From positions 66,630,816 to 66,694,815 of the forward strand of contig NC_132919.1 of NCBI RefSeq assembly GCF_047675955.1: DNA of 64,000 bases, written 5' to 3'. The notes beneath the pieces are model-generated. The model was not told the origin of the DNA. It did no database searches and was given only the letters and a program-made list of their open reading frames with translations. A program made the translations under genes and the position numbers. Positions 54,608 through 64,000 of the stretch are shown here, one piece after another. This DNA is from Chlorocebus sabaeus (taxonomy: Eukaryota; Chordata; Mammalia; Primates; Cercopithecidae). Position 1 is the first letter of the stretch, and each line of letters opens with the position of its first letter.

Positions 54608-54608
54608 A
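54546..54608 (+). repeat. (CA)n(CG)n(CA)n alternating tract
   Basis: 63 bp of strictly alternating purine and pyrimidine: CA repeats around a central cgcgcgcgcg. Strong Z-DNA-forming potential. Confidence 0.95.
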
Positions 54609-55153
54609 GAGGGGCCTTGAATGAGGAGGGGACAGGAGTCTGAGGGACCCTCAGACTGCCACTCCCACGCTTGGCTGGGCTCAAGGCAGGCCCCTGTCTG
54701 CTCAGTAGGGCAAATCCGAAGGACACGGGCTTTCCTTCCTTCCTCCAGCCAGCCAGCCTTTTACACAAAGGCTGGAAACACTGCTTGGGCCGCCTCTATA
54801 GGAATGCTGGGAGCACGCACTGGACACTAGACAGCAGAATCCGGAAAAAATCCTGCACCCCCCATCAGGGTGACAATGTGGAGGCCTGGTGTTTTAGGTT
54901 TTGCCAGGCGACAGTGCCGGCACTGAACAAGGGCAGAACTTGACATTAGTCCCCAGAGGGTGGCCTGGAACTGGGCTGGGATAGGCCTTGAACTGGCCCC
55001 AAGCCCTGCAGAAACCAAAACACAAGGCTGGGGCAGACTCCACCTTCTAGCAACTCCAAGAACGGATGCAGAAAGTGGCAATGTCCCCCGCTCCTTCATG
55101 CTGGGAGTGGTGTTTGGCTCTGGTGAATTTGTCTGTCTGAAAGAGGATAATCA

Positions 55154-55468
55154 GGCCGGGCGCGGTGGCTCAAGCCTGTAATCCCAGCACTTTGGGAGGC
55201 CGAGACGGGCGGATCACGAGGTCAGGAGATCGAGACCATCCTGGCTAACACGGTGAAACCCCGTCTCTACTAAAAAATACAAAAAAAACTAGCCGGGTGA
55301 GATGGCGGGCGCCTGTAGTCCCAGCTACTCGGGAGGCTGAGGCAGGAGAATGGCGTAAACCCGGGAGGCGGAGCTTGCAGTGAGCTGAGATCCGGCCACT
55401 GCACTCCAGCCTGGGCGACACAGCAAGACTCCGTCTCAAAAAAAAAAAAAAAAAAAAAAAGAAAGAGG
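55154..55468 (+). repeat. AluYR, young and nearly intact
   Basis: ggccgggcgcggtggctcaa, ctagccgggtgagatggcgg, gagatccggccactgcactc: diagnostic Old World monkey AluYR variants. Confidence 0.93.
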
Positions 55469-55767
55469 ATAATCAGAATCAAAAGGGCCCAGAAGGAATG
55501 GGCCAGGCCAGGCAGCCCAGGCATCTGGCACTCCAGGCTGTCAGGAGGGTCAGGCTGCCAAACTGCAGCCTCAGGATGGGAGGCACAGGGAGGCTAAGTC
55601 CAGTTTTAGCAAATGAAGAACTATTAGCATTGCCCAGCCCCTGCAGAGCCAGCTCTGGCTGGGGGGTCTGGGTCCCCATCCTGTTTGGCCTCTCTGGTTT
55701 CGTATATGGTACCAAGAGGAAGGAGTGAAGGCTAGGACGAGGGCCCAACACTGAGAAAGCTGCCTTG

Positions 55768-56047
55768 AAAGGGCAAGAGTCTTTTTTTTGAGACAAAGTC
55801 TTGCTTGTCCCCCAGGCTGGAGTACAATGGCGCAATCTCGGCTCACTGTAACCTCCGCCTCCCGGGTTCAAGCAATTCTCCTGCCTCAGCCTCTCCAGTA
55901 GCTGGGATTACAGGCGAGCACCACCACGCCCAGCTAATTTTTGTATTTTTAGTAGAGACAGGGTTTCACCATGTTGGTCAGGCTGGTCTTGAACTCCTGA
56001 CCTCAGGTGATCCACCCGCCTTGACCTGCCAAAAGGGCAAGAGTCTT
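55768..56047 (-). repeat. 5'-truncated Alu with target-site duplication
   Basis: Inverted Alu (about 55781-56031) flanked by direct repeats of aaagggcaagagtctt. Confidence 0.9.
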
Positions 56048-56081
56048 TAAGGAAGTGAACTGGGAAGCGGAAGTGAGGGAG

Positions 56082-56417
56082 AAATCACAGCTTTTTTTTT
56101 TCTTTTGAGACAGAGTCTCACTCTGTCGCCCGGGCTGGAGTGCAGTGGTGCAATCTCGGCTCACTGCAAGCTCGGCCTCCCGGGTTCACACCATTCTCCT
56201 GCCTCAGCCTCCCAAGTAGCTGGGACTACAGGTGCCTGCCACCATGCCCGGGTAATTTTTTGTATTTTTAGTAGAGACAGTGTTAGCCGTTGTTAGTTTC
56301 ACCGTGTTAGCCAGGATGGTCTCGATCTCCTGACCTTGTGATTTGCCTGCCTTGGCCTCCCAAAGTGCTGGGATTACAGGCATGAGCCACTGCGCCCAGC
56401 CCAAAATCACAGCTTTT
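56082..56417 (-). repeat. Alu with target-site duplication
   Basis: Inverted Alu (56092-56401) between copies of aaatcacagctttt. A short local duplication (gttagccgttgttagtttca) sits near 56281. Confidence 0.9.
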
Positions 56418-57179
56418 TACCCCCGAGGCCCATGGGTGGAAACCACACATAGGGCTATGTTCTCTCAGTCCAAAGCTAAGGGCAGGAAAGAAGGTGTGGG
56501 CCATAGGAGCCCGAGTGACTTGGTTTGGGACAGGAGGGTTGGGGGGCTTTAGAGGGGTCATGCAGGTCCTGTGTCTTGTCAGCTTCCCTGGAAAGGGGCT
56601 TGGAGGCACCAGCCATGGACCTGAAAGGATCAGGGGGTCAGGGAAAGGGTAAGCTCCAGAGGATGAGAACAGGGGGAATGGGAAGTCTTAAACACAGCTA
56701 CTGGGGCCCAGCAACTTGCCATGTTAAAATGCACCCCTAGTGACTCAAAGAACCACCTGGCCAATGGCGCAGGAGGAGAGACATGACACCTGGGCATAGT
56801 GGGAAGGTGCGGGGCCTGTACCTCCACCGGAGGAGCCACTGCTGACCTGGACCAAGGGGGCTGCTCTGTGCTCAGCTGGGGAAGCCTGGGCCGGCTCCTG
56901 CACTGAGGTGCTCAGGTGCTGGCTGAGAGCCCAGCTGCTGCTCTAACTTGGAGTGAACCTGGGTCAATACCAGCTCGTCTCTGGCGGGTGGGAAAGGTCT
57001 GACGACACCAACTTTGCCCTGGAAGAAGGGCAGCCTTAAAGGAAGGCCTTTGGAAGCTGGCCTGATGCTGTGGGCTTGAGGGCCTCTGTGGCTGAGTCCT
57101 GTTGTCCTGGCTCCAGCCTAGGCCTCAGCACTCCGTTTCTTCCACTGTCACCTGCTGACCAGGAATACCAGGACAAAAG

Positions 57180-60100
57180 GGTTTGTTCAGCTGCTTTCTT
57201 TATTAGAAACAAGTGAGATGTATTGAGCAGAACAACAATGCATTTGGTATTTCCTCCCCCACCCTGGGAATGGATGCCCCCCCCACAGCCCAATGAAAAG
57301 CCAAGACAAAAAGGTGAAGCTCCCCCCTCCCTGTTCCCAGATGTGGCACCTGCCTGCCAGCCAGTCAGTATTTTTTAATTTAATGGAATGAAATTGTCCT
57401 AAACAGCCTCCCTAGGTGCAGTCGGCTTGTGGGCCTGCCTTCATTTTGCAGCAGAGCAAAACCGAAGCCTCAGGCCTCCCCTGGTTCTGGGGAATGTGGG
57501 CCAGGCCGTCAGAAGGCCGCCTCATAGGTGGGTAGGCACTGACGGGAGGGACACTCCTGCCCCCTCCCCTGACCTAGCATCTGGTGCCCCTCCCTCTCCT
57601 AGACCACAGCTCCATGCAGCTGTCCAAGGCCTTTGGGCCCTTAGGTTGGTTAAATGCTGGTCATCTCTGGGGAAAGAATTCAGGAGCACAGGGACTCCCC
57701 TGGGCTTCCGAGAGCCAGCAAGTAGGGGAGTGATACCAGTTACACAGGAGTTGTGGGGAAGGCCTGACATTTTCCATAAACCTGATGTTAAAGTGGGCCG
57801 GCCTTCAAATAAGACAGGAGCCTCTTCAGAAACAGGCATGTGTGGGGAAACGAGCCCTGTACAAACCTCGATCCGGAGCGGAGGCCTCCTACTCAGCTCT
57901 CTCCCTACACAGACTGGAGTCCGTGGTCAAATGCAGTCAATCCAAAGGCAGGAGGTAAAGTCGTCTTTGAAACATGGCAGCTGGGAGGACTGGGTGGCAG
58001 AGGGGGGGCCAGGCCCGGGGGGCCATCCAACAGCGGCTGCTCAAGGAGGGTTAGCATGAAGGCTTCAGGGTCCTTCCTTTGCTTGGTTCAAGCCAGCCAT
58101 GATGCCACCACACTGCAGGGCTCCTGTGGGGAGGCCCTGACCCCCGGGATGGTGCTCTGTGACCTGAAGTCCCAGAAGGGTTTGAATGAAGAACGCAGGT
58201 ACTGGGACAAAAATCAGATGAGCAGCAAGCAGCCCCCAAGCCATCCCCTGCACACCTGGGCAGGGTTCTCACCGTGAGATAAAGCAGAGTCCAAGGAGCA
58301 AGGAACCTGATTTCAGTGAGGGAGATGCCTGGGCTTTTGCCAGGAGATCTGTTTCTTCCAGAACAGCCACTGGGGCCTCATCGTTTCCATTCCATGACCT
58401 GGGTCAACCGAAACAGAGCTTACTCCAGAGATCCGCACAGCCCAAATCTCAGAGGCAGCTCAAGCTGGGACCTGGCCCAGAACAGACCAAGACTAGGACA
58501 GGGAGCCTTTCCAAGTTCCAGGTTCCTCCAAGGTAGGAAAGACTTGGGCACTTTATTCTTTGATATCCTCAAAGGTCTGGACAGGGTGAGTCACTCTGGG
58601 ACTTGAGGCGCTGTGCAACTGTTGTCTGTGAGGCTGAAAGCAAGCCCCCTGCCTCTCCGACTCCTCCGTCTGCGGAATGCAGTGCGCATCTTGCTAAGAA
58701 CAGCAGCTTCTTTGGTCTCGGTTTCTTGGAGTCAAGGAGTCAAACGTCAGTCACGATTGCTGGGGCCTAGTTTGCAGCACAGGAACAATGGGAAAAGGGA
58801 GGCCCCTGCAGGCCTCTGACAAAAATCCACCTTAGTGAAGTTGCTGGCTCTAGCAGCAATCTGCAGAGCGGGCAGCATTCCCACAGGTGGCACAGCCCTC
58901 ATCCCAAGCATACGATGTCTTCTGGTTTTGGCAACTCTGCAGAATTAGCCTCTGACAAACCACACTAAAACCCACAACCTGAAACAAGCCCCTGCCGGCC
59001 TGCAGAGTGTGGCTTTGGTGAGTGGCACAGGGCTGAGCCTGGCCTCCTGGCTAAGGCTTCATTCCCGTATGAGCGGAGAGGTGATGGCAGCAAGGACGCC
59101 CCACACGCCACACGTCATGCTACCTCCTCCCCACCACTTCTCTCTAGAGCAAAAATTACATCCAAGCCTGGAAGTGGGTTCCTGACAATTCCACAGCCCA
59201 ATTCTGCCCAGGCCGCGTGGCTGAACACCACTCAAGAATGCCTACATCGACAGACATGTGGCCAGAGGCTTGATTATTTTTTGGGAAACTGGCAGCATCA
59301 ACAACCATCACTACCATCAAAATCCACAAAACAGCATCAGCAAAAGTCAGACTCAGACAATGGTGATGGGAAACCATTTCTGTTGCCAAGTCCAGATCTG
59401 CCTCTAATCACCACTTCTTGCTGCCACTTGCAGGCTGTATCTTGGAAAGGGGCACAAGAAATGGCTAATGGGTTGGAAGGCACAGGCCAGGGGCTGGTGG
59501 CTGAAGGGGTCTGGGCATTGGCCCCATGCCACTCCTGCCCAGCCACCCTGGGGACATCAGGGTGCTGGCTCTTTGCTCTAAGATGAGCTAAGCAGGGCTT
59601 ACACTGATATGGTCTCCAAAGGTCCCTGATGCTACAAGGGGGTCCAAGGGCCTCTTCAAACTGCCAGTCATCCCAGGCAGTGGAAAAGCAAAATCTCACA
59701 GGGGACTCATCCCTATAAGGTTGGCAACAATTGGCTAAAGAGCCCTTTTGAATCAGTTGGCAGGATGACTTCCTACAGGGAGCAGGTCAAGGGGATGGAA
59801 GAAGGGACTCGATCAATGAGGTCTGCTTCTGCGGACCGTCCCATTGCTGTATCTCAAAATGCAGGCAGGTCTGGCCCTGCAGGAAAGTCCCTGCCCAGCG
59901 TCAGCCCCAGCCAAGAGCTCCATGTGCCATCCAGTGAGATCTGAGCCTGTTCCACCTTCCCTTCCTTCTCAAAGCCAGTCATCCCAGCTGATTCAGAAGG
60001 GGAGCTGGATGCGGTTCTCCAGATCCTCTTTTTCCCCAAGATAAGTCAATGTCTCCTCTGGAGGAAACCATGACTGTGCCAACGCGTCTGTCTGCCACTG

Positions 60101-60543
60101 TCCTCGGGTCCTCATTCTGAGGAATGATCTGGATTCAGCTTTTCATTAAAGACCAAACATTCTTGCACATTTGGAACATGAAAGATATTTAAAATATTTA
60201 TATATATATAATATATATATATACTTTTATTATTCACCCGTTAACTCCATTATATGCCAATCACGAGCTAGTTTTCAGCAGTTACATTCCCTTGATCACG
60301 GCTGCATGAAGATGTAATTAATTGGAAAACACGGAGACCAGAGACACGACCGGAGGTGACGTCACGCAGCCCACGCCATCGCAATACAATTGTCAAGTTC
60401 GCTGGCGGTTTGGTAAAGCCGGTTCAGTTCTGCTCCCTTTGCCAGGGATTCTCACATGTGTGAAAATTGGACCAACAGTGGTGGGGTTCCATTTCCTGGT
60501 TTGAATTTTCAGTGGCTTTATCCAGAATCTCACTGGTGACTGG
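57180..60543 (-). other. NMT1: NMT1 3' UTR and poly(A) signal
   Basis: About 3.4 kb without Alus, from the NMT1 stop to a minus-strand AATAAA at 57199-57204 (plus ttctttattag). An AT microsatellite lies at 60196-60223. Confidence 0.75.
60196..60223 (-). repeat. NMT1: (AT)n microsatellite in the NMT1 3' UTR
   Basis: tatatatatataatatatat-type tract. Being palindromic, it could pair with itself in the mRNA, 320-350 nt after the stop. Confidence 0.9.
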
Positions 60544-60564
60544 TTATTGTAACACCAGTCCAAC
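60544..60564 (-). CDS. NMT1: NMT1 terminal coding micro-segment
   Basis: Only VGLVLQ and TAA, after a CTAG acceptor at 60565. The rest of this exon is 3' UTR. It supplies the catalytic C-terminal carboxylate. Too short to be found by ORF scanning. Confidence 0.95.
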   Translation of the reverse strand, partial: VGLVLQ

Positions 60565-63500
60565 CTAGGAGAGCCAACAGGGAGAGGCAGAGCTGAGTCG
60601 ACAGTGGTCCAAAGACTCTCCCACACCCCCCATCCCCGAAGTTCCGACTGGCTGGGCCTGGGGTCCACCGCTTGTGCTGTGGGAGCAGACTCACACCCAG
60701 CTGGCCCCGTGCTCAACCTCCACACCAGGGTTCACATGTCCATCAGACCTCCCAGGCAAAACTGGTCCACGCTCCAGCTCACCCCCATGTCCCCTGTGGC
60801 GCTGGGGGAGGAAGGGCTAAGAAAGTGTCATGCCAGGAAGGGGGCAGCAGCTTGGGAGAGGAAACCTCCTCAGAGACCCCGCAGCCCTACCCTCCTGGCA
60901 AATTGTGGGCAACTCAACTTCCACGGTTCCCTCAGGTGGGAAGGCCTTCCTGCTCCTGTGTGGCTCTGTCCCCTCTGCCATCCTCACACCAGTTGCTGAG
61001 AGGGGAACGCTGACCTGCTGGTCTGGCCAGCAGAGGGCAGAGGGAGGGCATTTTCTTTTCTTTTCTTTTCTTTTTTTTTGAGAGGGCGTCTCTCACGCTG
61101 TCGCCCAGGCTGGAGTGCAGTGGCCAGATCTCAGCTCACTGCAAGCTCCGCCTCCCGGGTTTGCGCCATTCTCCTGCCTCAGCCTCCCGAGTAGCTGGGA
61201 CTACAGGCGCCCACCACCTCGCCCGGCTATTTTTTTGTATTTTTTAGTAGAGACGGGGTTTCACTGTGTTAGCCAGGACGGTCTCGATCTCCTGACCTCG
61301 TGATCCGCCCGTCTCAGCCTCCCAAAGTGCCGGGATTACAGGCTTGAGCCACCGCGCCCGGCCTGGGCATTTTCTTTTCTTTTCTTTTTTTTTTTTTCAG
61401 ATGGAGTCTCACTCTGTCGCCCAGGCTGGAGTGAAGTGGCGCAATCTCGGCTCACTGCAAGCTCCGCCTCCCGGGTTAACGCCATTCTCCTGCCTCAGCC
61501 TCCAGAGTAGCTAGGACTACAGGTGCCCGCCACCACGCCCGGCTAATTTTTTTTGTATTTTTTTTGTAGTAGAGAAGGGGTTTCACAGTGTAAGCCAGGA
61601 TGGGAGGGAGGGCATTTTCAAAGGCTCAACTCCAGGTAACAAGGACCCAGACTGCAGCTGTCTCCCCAACCCATGGCCCGGTTTCTGCTGCAGACACTGA
61701 TTCCCTGGGTCGGGCAGCCTGGACTCTGGCTGCATGGTGCCCACCTTCTCTGCCCCCATGCTGGGGCATTTCCAATTGTAAAGGTAATACTGCAGGTTGC
61801 CGTCCCCTATGCCAAACTTGAGCTTCTCCAGGAAGGTTTTGTTCTCCATGAGATCCAGTGCATTGAACACATCAAACCCTTTCTGCAAAGCAGCAGGGAG
61901 AAACAAGAACAGGTGAGGACAGGTGGGGATGGCCTCCTTCCTAACCCTTTGCTGCCATTTCAAAGCTGTCCTGTGGGCAGCCACAAGAACAAGGTTCCCT
62001 CAGAAGCTCTGCTGCTTCCGCATTACTCCCAGCTCTCCAGGCGGTTCTCAGGACACTCTGGGCGCCCCCTCCAGCCTGGCCTCTGCCCAGTCTCCCTCTG
62101 AGTATACACATAGGTACTCAGTGTCCAGACTGGGGCTCTTGCTATTCCTGGTTATGCCTCCCTGAAACTCTAGTCATTTCCACAGTCCTCTCTGGAGTCC
62201 AAGTCCTGAGCCCCTTCCTCTGAGAAGCTGGCTCCCATCAGCTACCTGGGGTTTGTGTTGCTTCCTTACTCCATGTATACCCCAACTCTCAGGCCCTCAG
62301 TGCACCTCATGTTATGTGACACCTGCTGTGTCGCTTGGAGACTGTGAAGATGCTTCCTAAACCTCACCAACTGGAGCAGAAGCTCTCACAGGGCAGGGAC
62401 CAGCTTGCCCACAGCAGGCTGGGCTGGGTGCAGGAGGTCACCAGAACCCACAGCGAAGCACTGACCAACGGGCTCTCCACCCACTGCTGGCAGTCAGACA
62501 CTCCGATGACTCACCACGACAGAGAGCAATCACCCCTTTCCCACGCTGGGAAAGCTGTGAGGAGAACCCGTGTCCTCCCAGGGCAGGCCTGGCTATTCAG
62601 GCTCCTTGGTGGTGCCTCCTGTGAGAATGAAACTCACTGAAATGAATCAGGAGGAGTTCAATGCCTTCACTTCGGATGCTCCTTGCTCCTTCCGAGTTTT
62701 GAGTTTCTGGCTAAAAACTGTAGGAACCCTGCCTAAGCAGAACTGGAGGTGAGGAGGACTCGGAGCCTCCCAGTCCATGGGAGGCTGCGTCCTGAGAGCT
62801 GTGCTCACCATGGCTCCACTGCCCCTTCCCCGCACATCTCCAGAGAGCCCCTGGTCTGCTCCTCACCATTTTGGCGAGGACAAGGGCATCGCTCATGAGG
62901 TCTAGAAGAGGGGTCTGGGTGTGAACATTGTAGAAAGAATAAGCAGCTTTGAGACTCTTGTGGGTTGGATGGTTCATGATGGTGGAGGGCAGCGTATAAA
63001 AGCTCAGGAAATCCGTCACCTCTCCGTTTGAGTTCTGAAGGGAAGGCAATAAAGAGGCAATGTCAAGCATGTACAGTAGCACTGTGGCCCAGGAACAAAA
63101 TGTTTTCTTTCGCTCTGCCTTCAGGCAGCTCTGCCCCTCTAGATAAACAGGTGGAAACTGCAACAGGACATGTGGGGAGGAGGAGGGATGTTGGCTCAGG
63201 GCACTTGAGGACAGAGCCGTGATCGCAGACTGAAACTGCCAAACCTCTTTCCCAGCAGGGGCACCACTAGGGACCTCTTCTTGCAGTTCACATCCCCCCT
63301 AGACTGTGTCTCCTACGTCTGGTCAGCACTGGGTTAAGTTGGGACAGGCAGGGAATTGCAGGCTTTCCTGAAGGATTAAGCGGGGCTCAGTTCTCTCTAT
63401 TCTGTGTTATCAAAGTGGGGCAGAGGGGGAGAAGGGCTCAAGCCAGATCCAAAGGTATCTTTTCAGCAAATTCAAGCACCAACTCCTTGTTTTTAGGGAG

Positions 63501-63794
63501 GACCAAACACGGATGGTCAAGGAAGTCTAGGGTGCCAACACTCAAGCCCTGGGAACCCGGCCACTCAGGGGGATGCCTCTCTGGAAATGCATTAGAGGCC
63601 TGGAACACCACTCCCTGACTCACCTCCACCACGAAAGTGTCGATGATATTCTCCTGGGGGTAGAACCAGTGCTCCACCTCCTCCTGGCTCATGACGGGCG
63701 TAAGGTGAAATTGCTTCAAGTACCTGGTGAGGAGCTGGTGCACTACTGGAATGTCCTTTGTTTCCATTGGTCGCAGCCCAGCTGTCTTGGGAGT
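60544..63794 (-). CDS. NMT1: NMT1, glycylpeptide N-myristoyltransferase 1 (last four coding exons)
   Basis: Transfers myristate from myristoyl-CoA to N-terminal glycines of proteins such as Src kinases and ARFs, in cytosol and at ribosomes. Here: 63794-63624 (57 codons), 63034-62867 (56), 61882-61745 (46) and 60564-60544 (6 codons and stop). All are in phase 0 with AG/GT ends. Together these 165 residues are the C-terminal third of the family's roughly 496 aa. Visible: RPMETKDIPVVHQLL, HWFYPQENIIDTFVVE, FYTLPSTIMNHPTHKSLKAA, the NMT signature KFGIGDGN, and the C-terminus GLVLQ. In this family the free C-terminal carboxylate is the catalytic base, and it is preserved. One residue differs from human as I recall it (NSNGEV for NANGEV). 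The upstream exons lie beyond 64000. Confidence 0.97.
61024..61042 (+). promoter_or_regulatory. CTCF-like motif in the last NMT1 intron
   Basis: tggccagcagagggcagag fits the 19-bp CTCF consensus on the plus strand, immediately beside a young Alu insertion. Confidence 0.6.
61051..61363 (-). repeat. AluYR-type Alu
   Basis: Inverted young copy with gtggccagatctcagctcac and gcttgagccaccgcgcccgg. Its flanks repeat gggcattttcttttc. Confidence 0.92.
61364..61620 (-). repeat. 5'-truncated Alu sharing the same target sequence
   Basis: Inverted Alu (about 61385-61603) bounded by gggcattttc, the same word that flanks the previous copy. It therefore occurs three times and records two insertions at one site. 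Confidence 0.87.
61745..61882 (-). CDS. NMT1: NMT1 penultimate coding exon
   Basis: KGFDVFNALDLMENKTFLEK then LKFGIGDGNLQYYLYNWKCP: contains the conserved KFGxGDG motif. Confidence 0.97.
62867..63034 (-). CDS. NMT1: NMT1 coding exon, third from last
   Basis: NSNGEVTDFLSFYTLPSTIM and on to LVLAKM, a substrate-binding part of the C-terminal GNAT-like fold. Confidence 0.97.
63624..63794 (-). CDS. NMT1: NMT1 coding exon, fourth from last
   Basis: TPKTAGLRPMETKDIPVVHQ and on to ENIIDTFVVE. Confidence 0.97.
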
Positions 63795-64000
63795 CTGGAA
63801 GTAAGACAGAAGAGATGGAGTGAGATGAGCTGATCACCCTGGGTCTATCCATGGTGAGGATAGATCAGGCCCTCAAGAGAGAATCCCTGGTCATGTGGAG
63901 GCTCCCTGCACCCCCGTGCATCTCTCCTCAGGCACAGGGCCTGCCTCTTCCATATCTTCTGGCCCTTTCCCTCCTAGTCCAGGAGGACTCAGGCTGCTGC

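Larger units (their letters stand above)
54301..57179. other. PLCD3-NMT1 tail-to-tail spacer
   Basis: Contains a 63-bp alternating purine-pyrimidine tract, one AluYR and two other Alus with visible target-site duplications, and unique sequence without exon signals (54610-55150, 55470-55770, 56405-57179). Confidence 0.65.

Noticed and set aside
61583..61744. NMT1 ending with VGTMQPESRL
   Set aside because: Read-through past the donor at 61744. The conserved GLVLQ end is found on a separate exon at 60544-60564.
62058..62075. gggcgccccctccagcctgg as a further CTCF site
   Set aside because: Several core positions disagree with the consensus; not strong enough to list.

Overview
This is nuclear DNA of a primate, most likely an Old World monkey. 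It carries four recognisable mammalian genes with GT-AG introns, about 60 Alu copies, MIR and L1 fossils, and CpG-island promoters. The youngest Alus (e.g. 12102-12403, 55154-55468, 61051-61363) have the cercopithecoid AluYR variants (ggctcaagcctgtaatccc, ctagccgggygagrtggcggg, gagatccggccactgc), which human AluY copies lack. Gene order matches human 17q21.31 read backwards: HEXIM2 - HEXIM1 - ACBD4 - PLCD3 - NMT1. There are no bacterial, phage or CRISPR features.

Layout. 1-3 kb: 5' end of HEXIM2 (minus strand); the first coding exon (22 codons) and the CpG-island promoter are inside, the rest lies off the left edge. 3-13.4 kb: intergenic DNA packed with Alus, many nested in one another. 13.4-17 kb: the intronless HEXIM1 gene (minus) with a TATA box, long 5' UTR, 358-codon ORF and AU-rich 3' UTR. 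17-21.3 kb: intergenic, with CCAAT boxes, a divergent small ORF, a tRNA-like fossil, MIRs and an orphan GC-rich island. 21.3-29.8 kb: ACBD4 (minus), nine coding exons, 302 aa. 29.8-32.5 kb: divergent promoter region between ACBD4 and PLCD3, with CTCF-like motifs on either side. 32.5-54.3 kb: PLCD3 (plus), 15 coding exons, 796 aa, with an 11.5-kb first intron. 57.2-64 kb: 3' end of NMT1 (minus): the last four coding exons and a 3.4-kb 3' UTR, tail to tail with PLCD3.

Functions. HEXIM1 and HEXIM2 are paralogous 7SK-snRNA-dependent inhibitors of P-TEFb (CDK9/cyclin T) that control RNA polymerase II pause release. ACBD4 is a tail-anchored acyl-CoA-binding protein of peroxisome-ER contacts. PLCD3 is a calcium-dependent phosphoinositide phospholipase C. 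NMT1 attaches myristate to protein N-termini. They are neighbours rather than one pathway. All reading frames run intact through the exons I could assign, and exon phases sum correctly.

Most notable: a U12-type AT-AC intron in PLCD3 (44727-45152); a 30-bp in-frame tandem duplication in the PLCD3 X-Y linker; a possible second PLCD3 first exon; divergent CTCF-like motifs around the ACBD4/PLCD3 promoters; a four-times repeated motif in the HEXIM1 5' UTR; and a 50-codon ORF with a strong start context divergent from HEXIM1. I see no clearly new multi-gene system. Comparisons with human proteins are from memory and should be checked by alignment.
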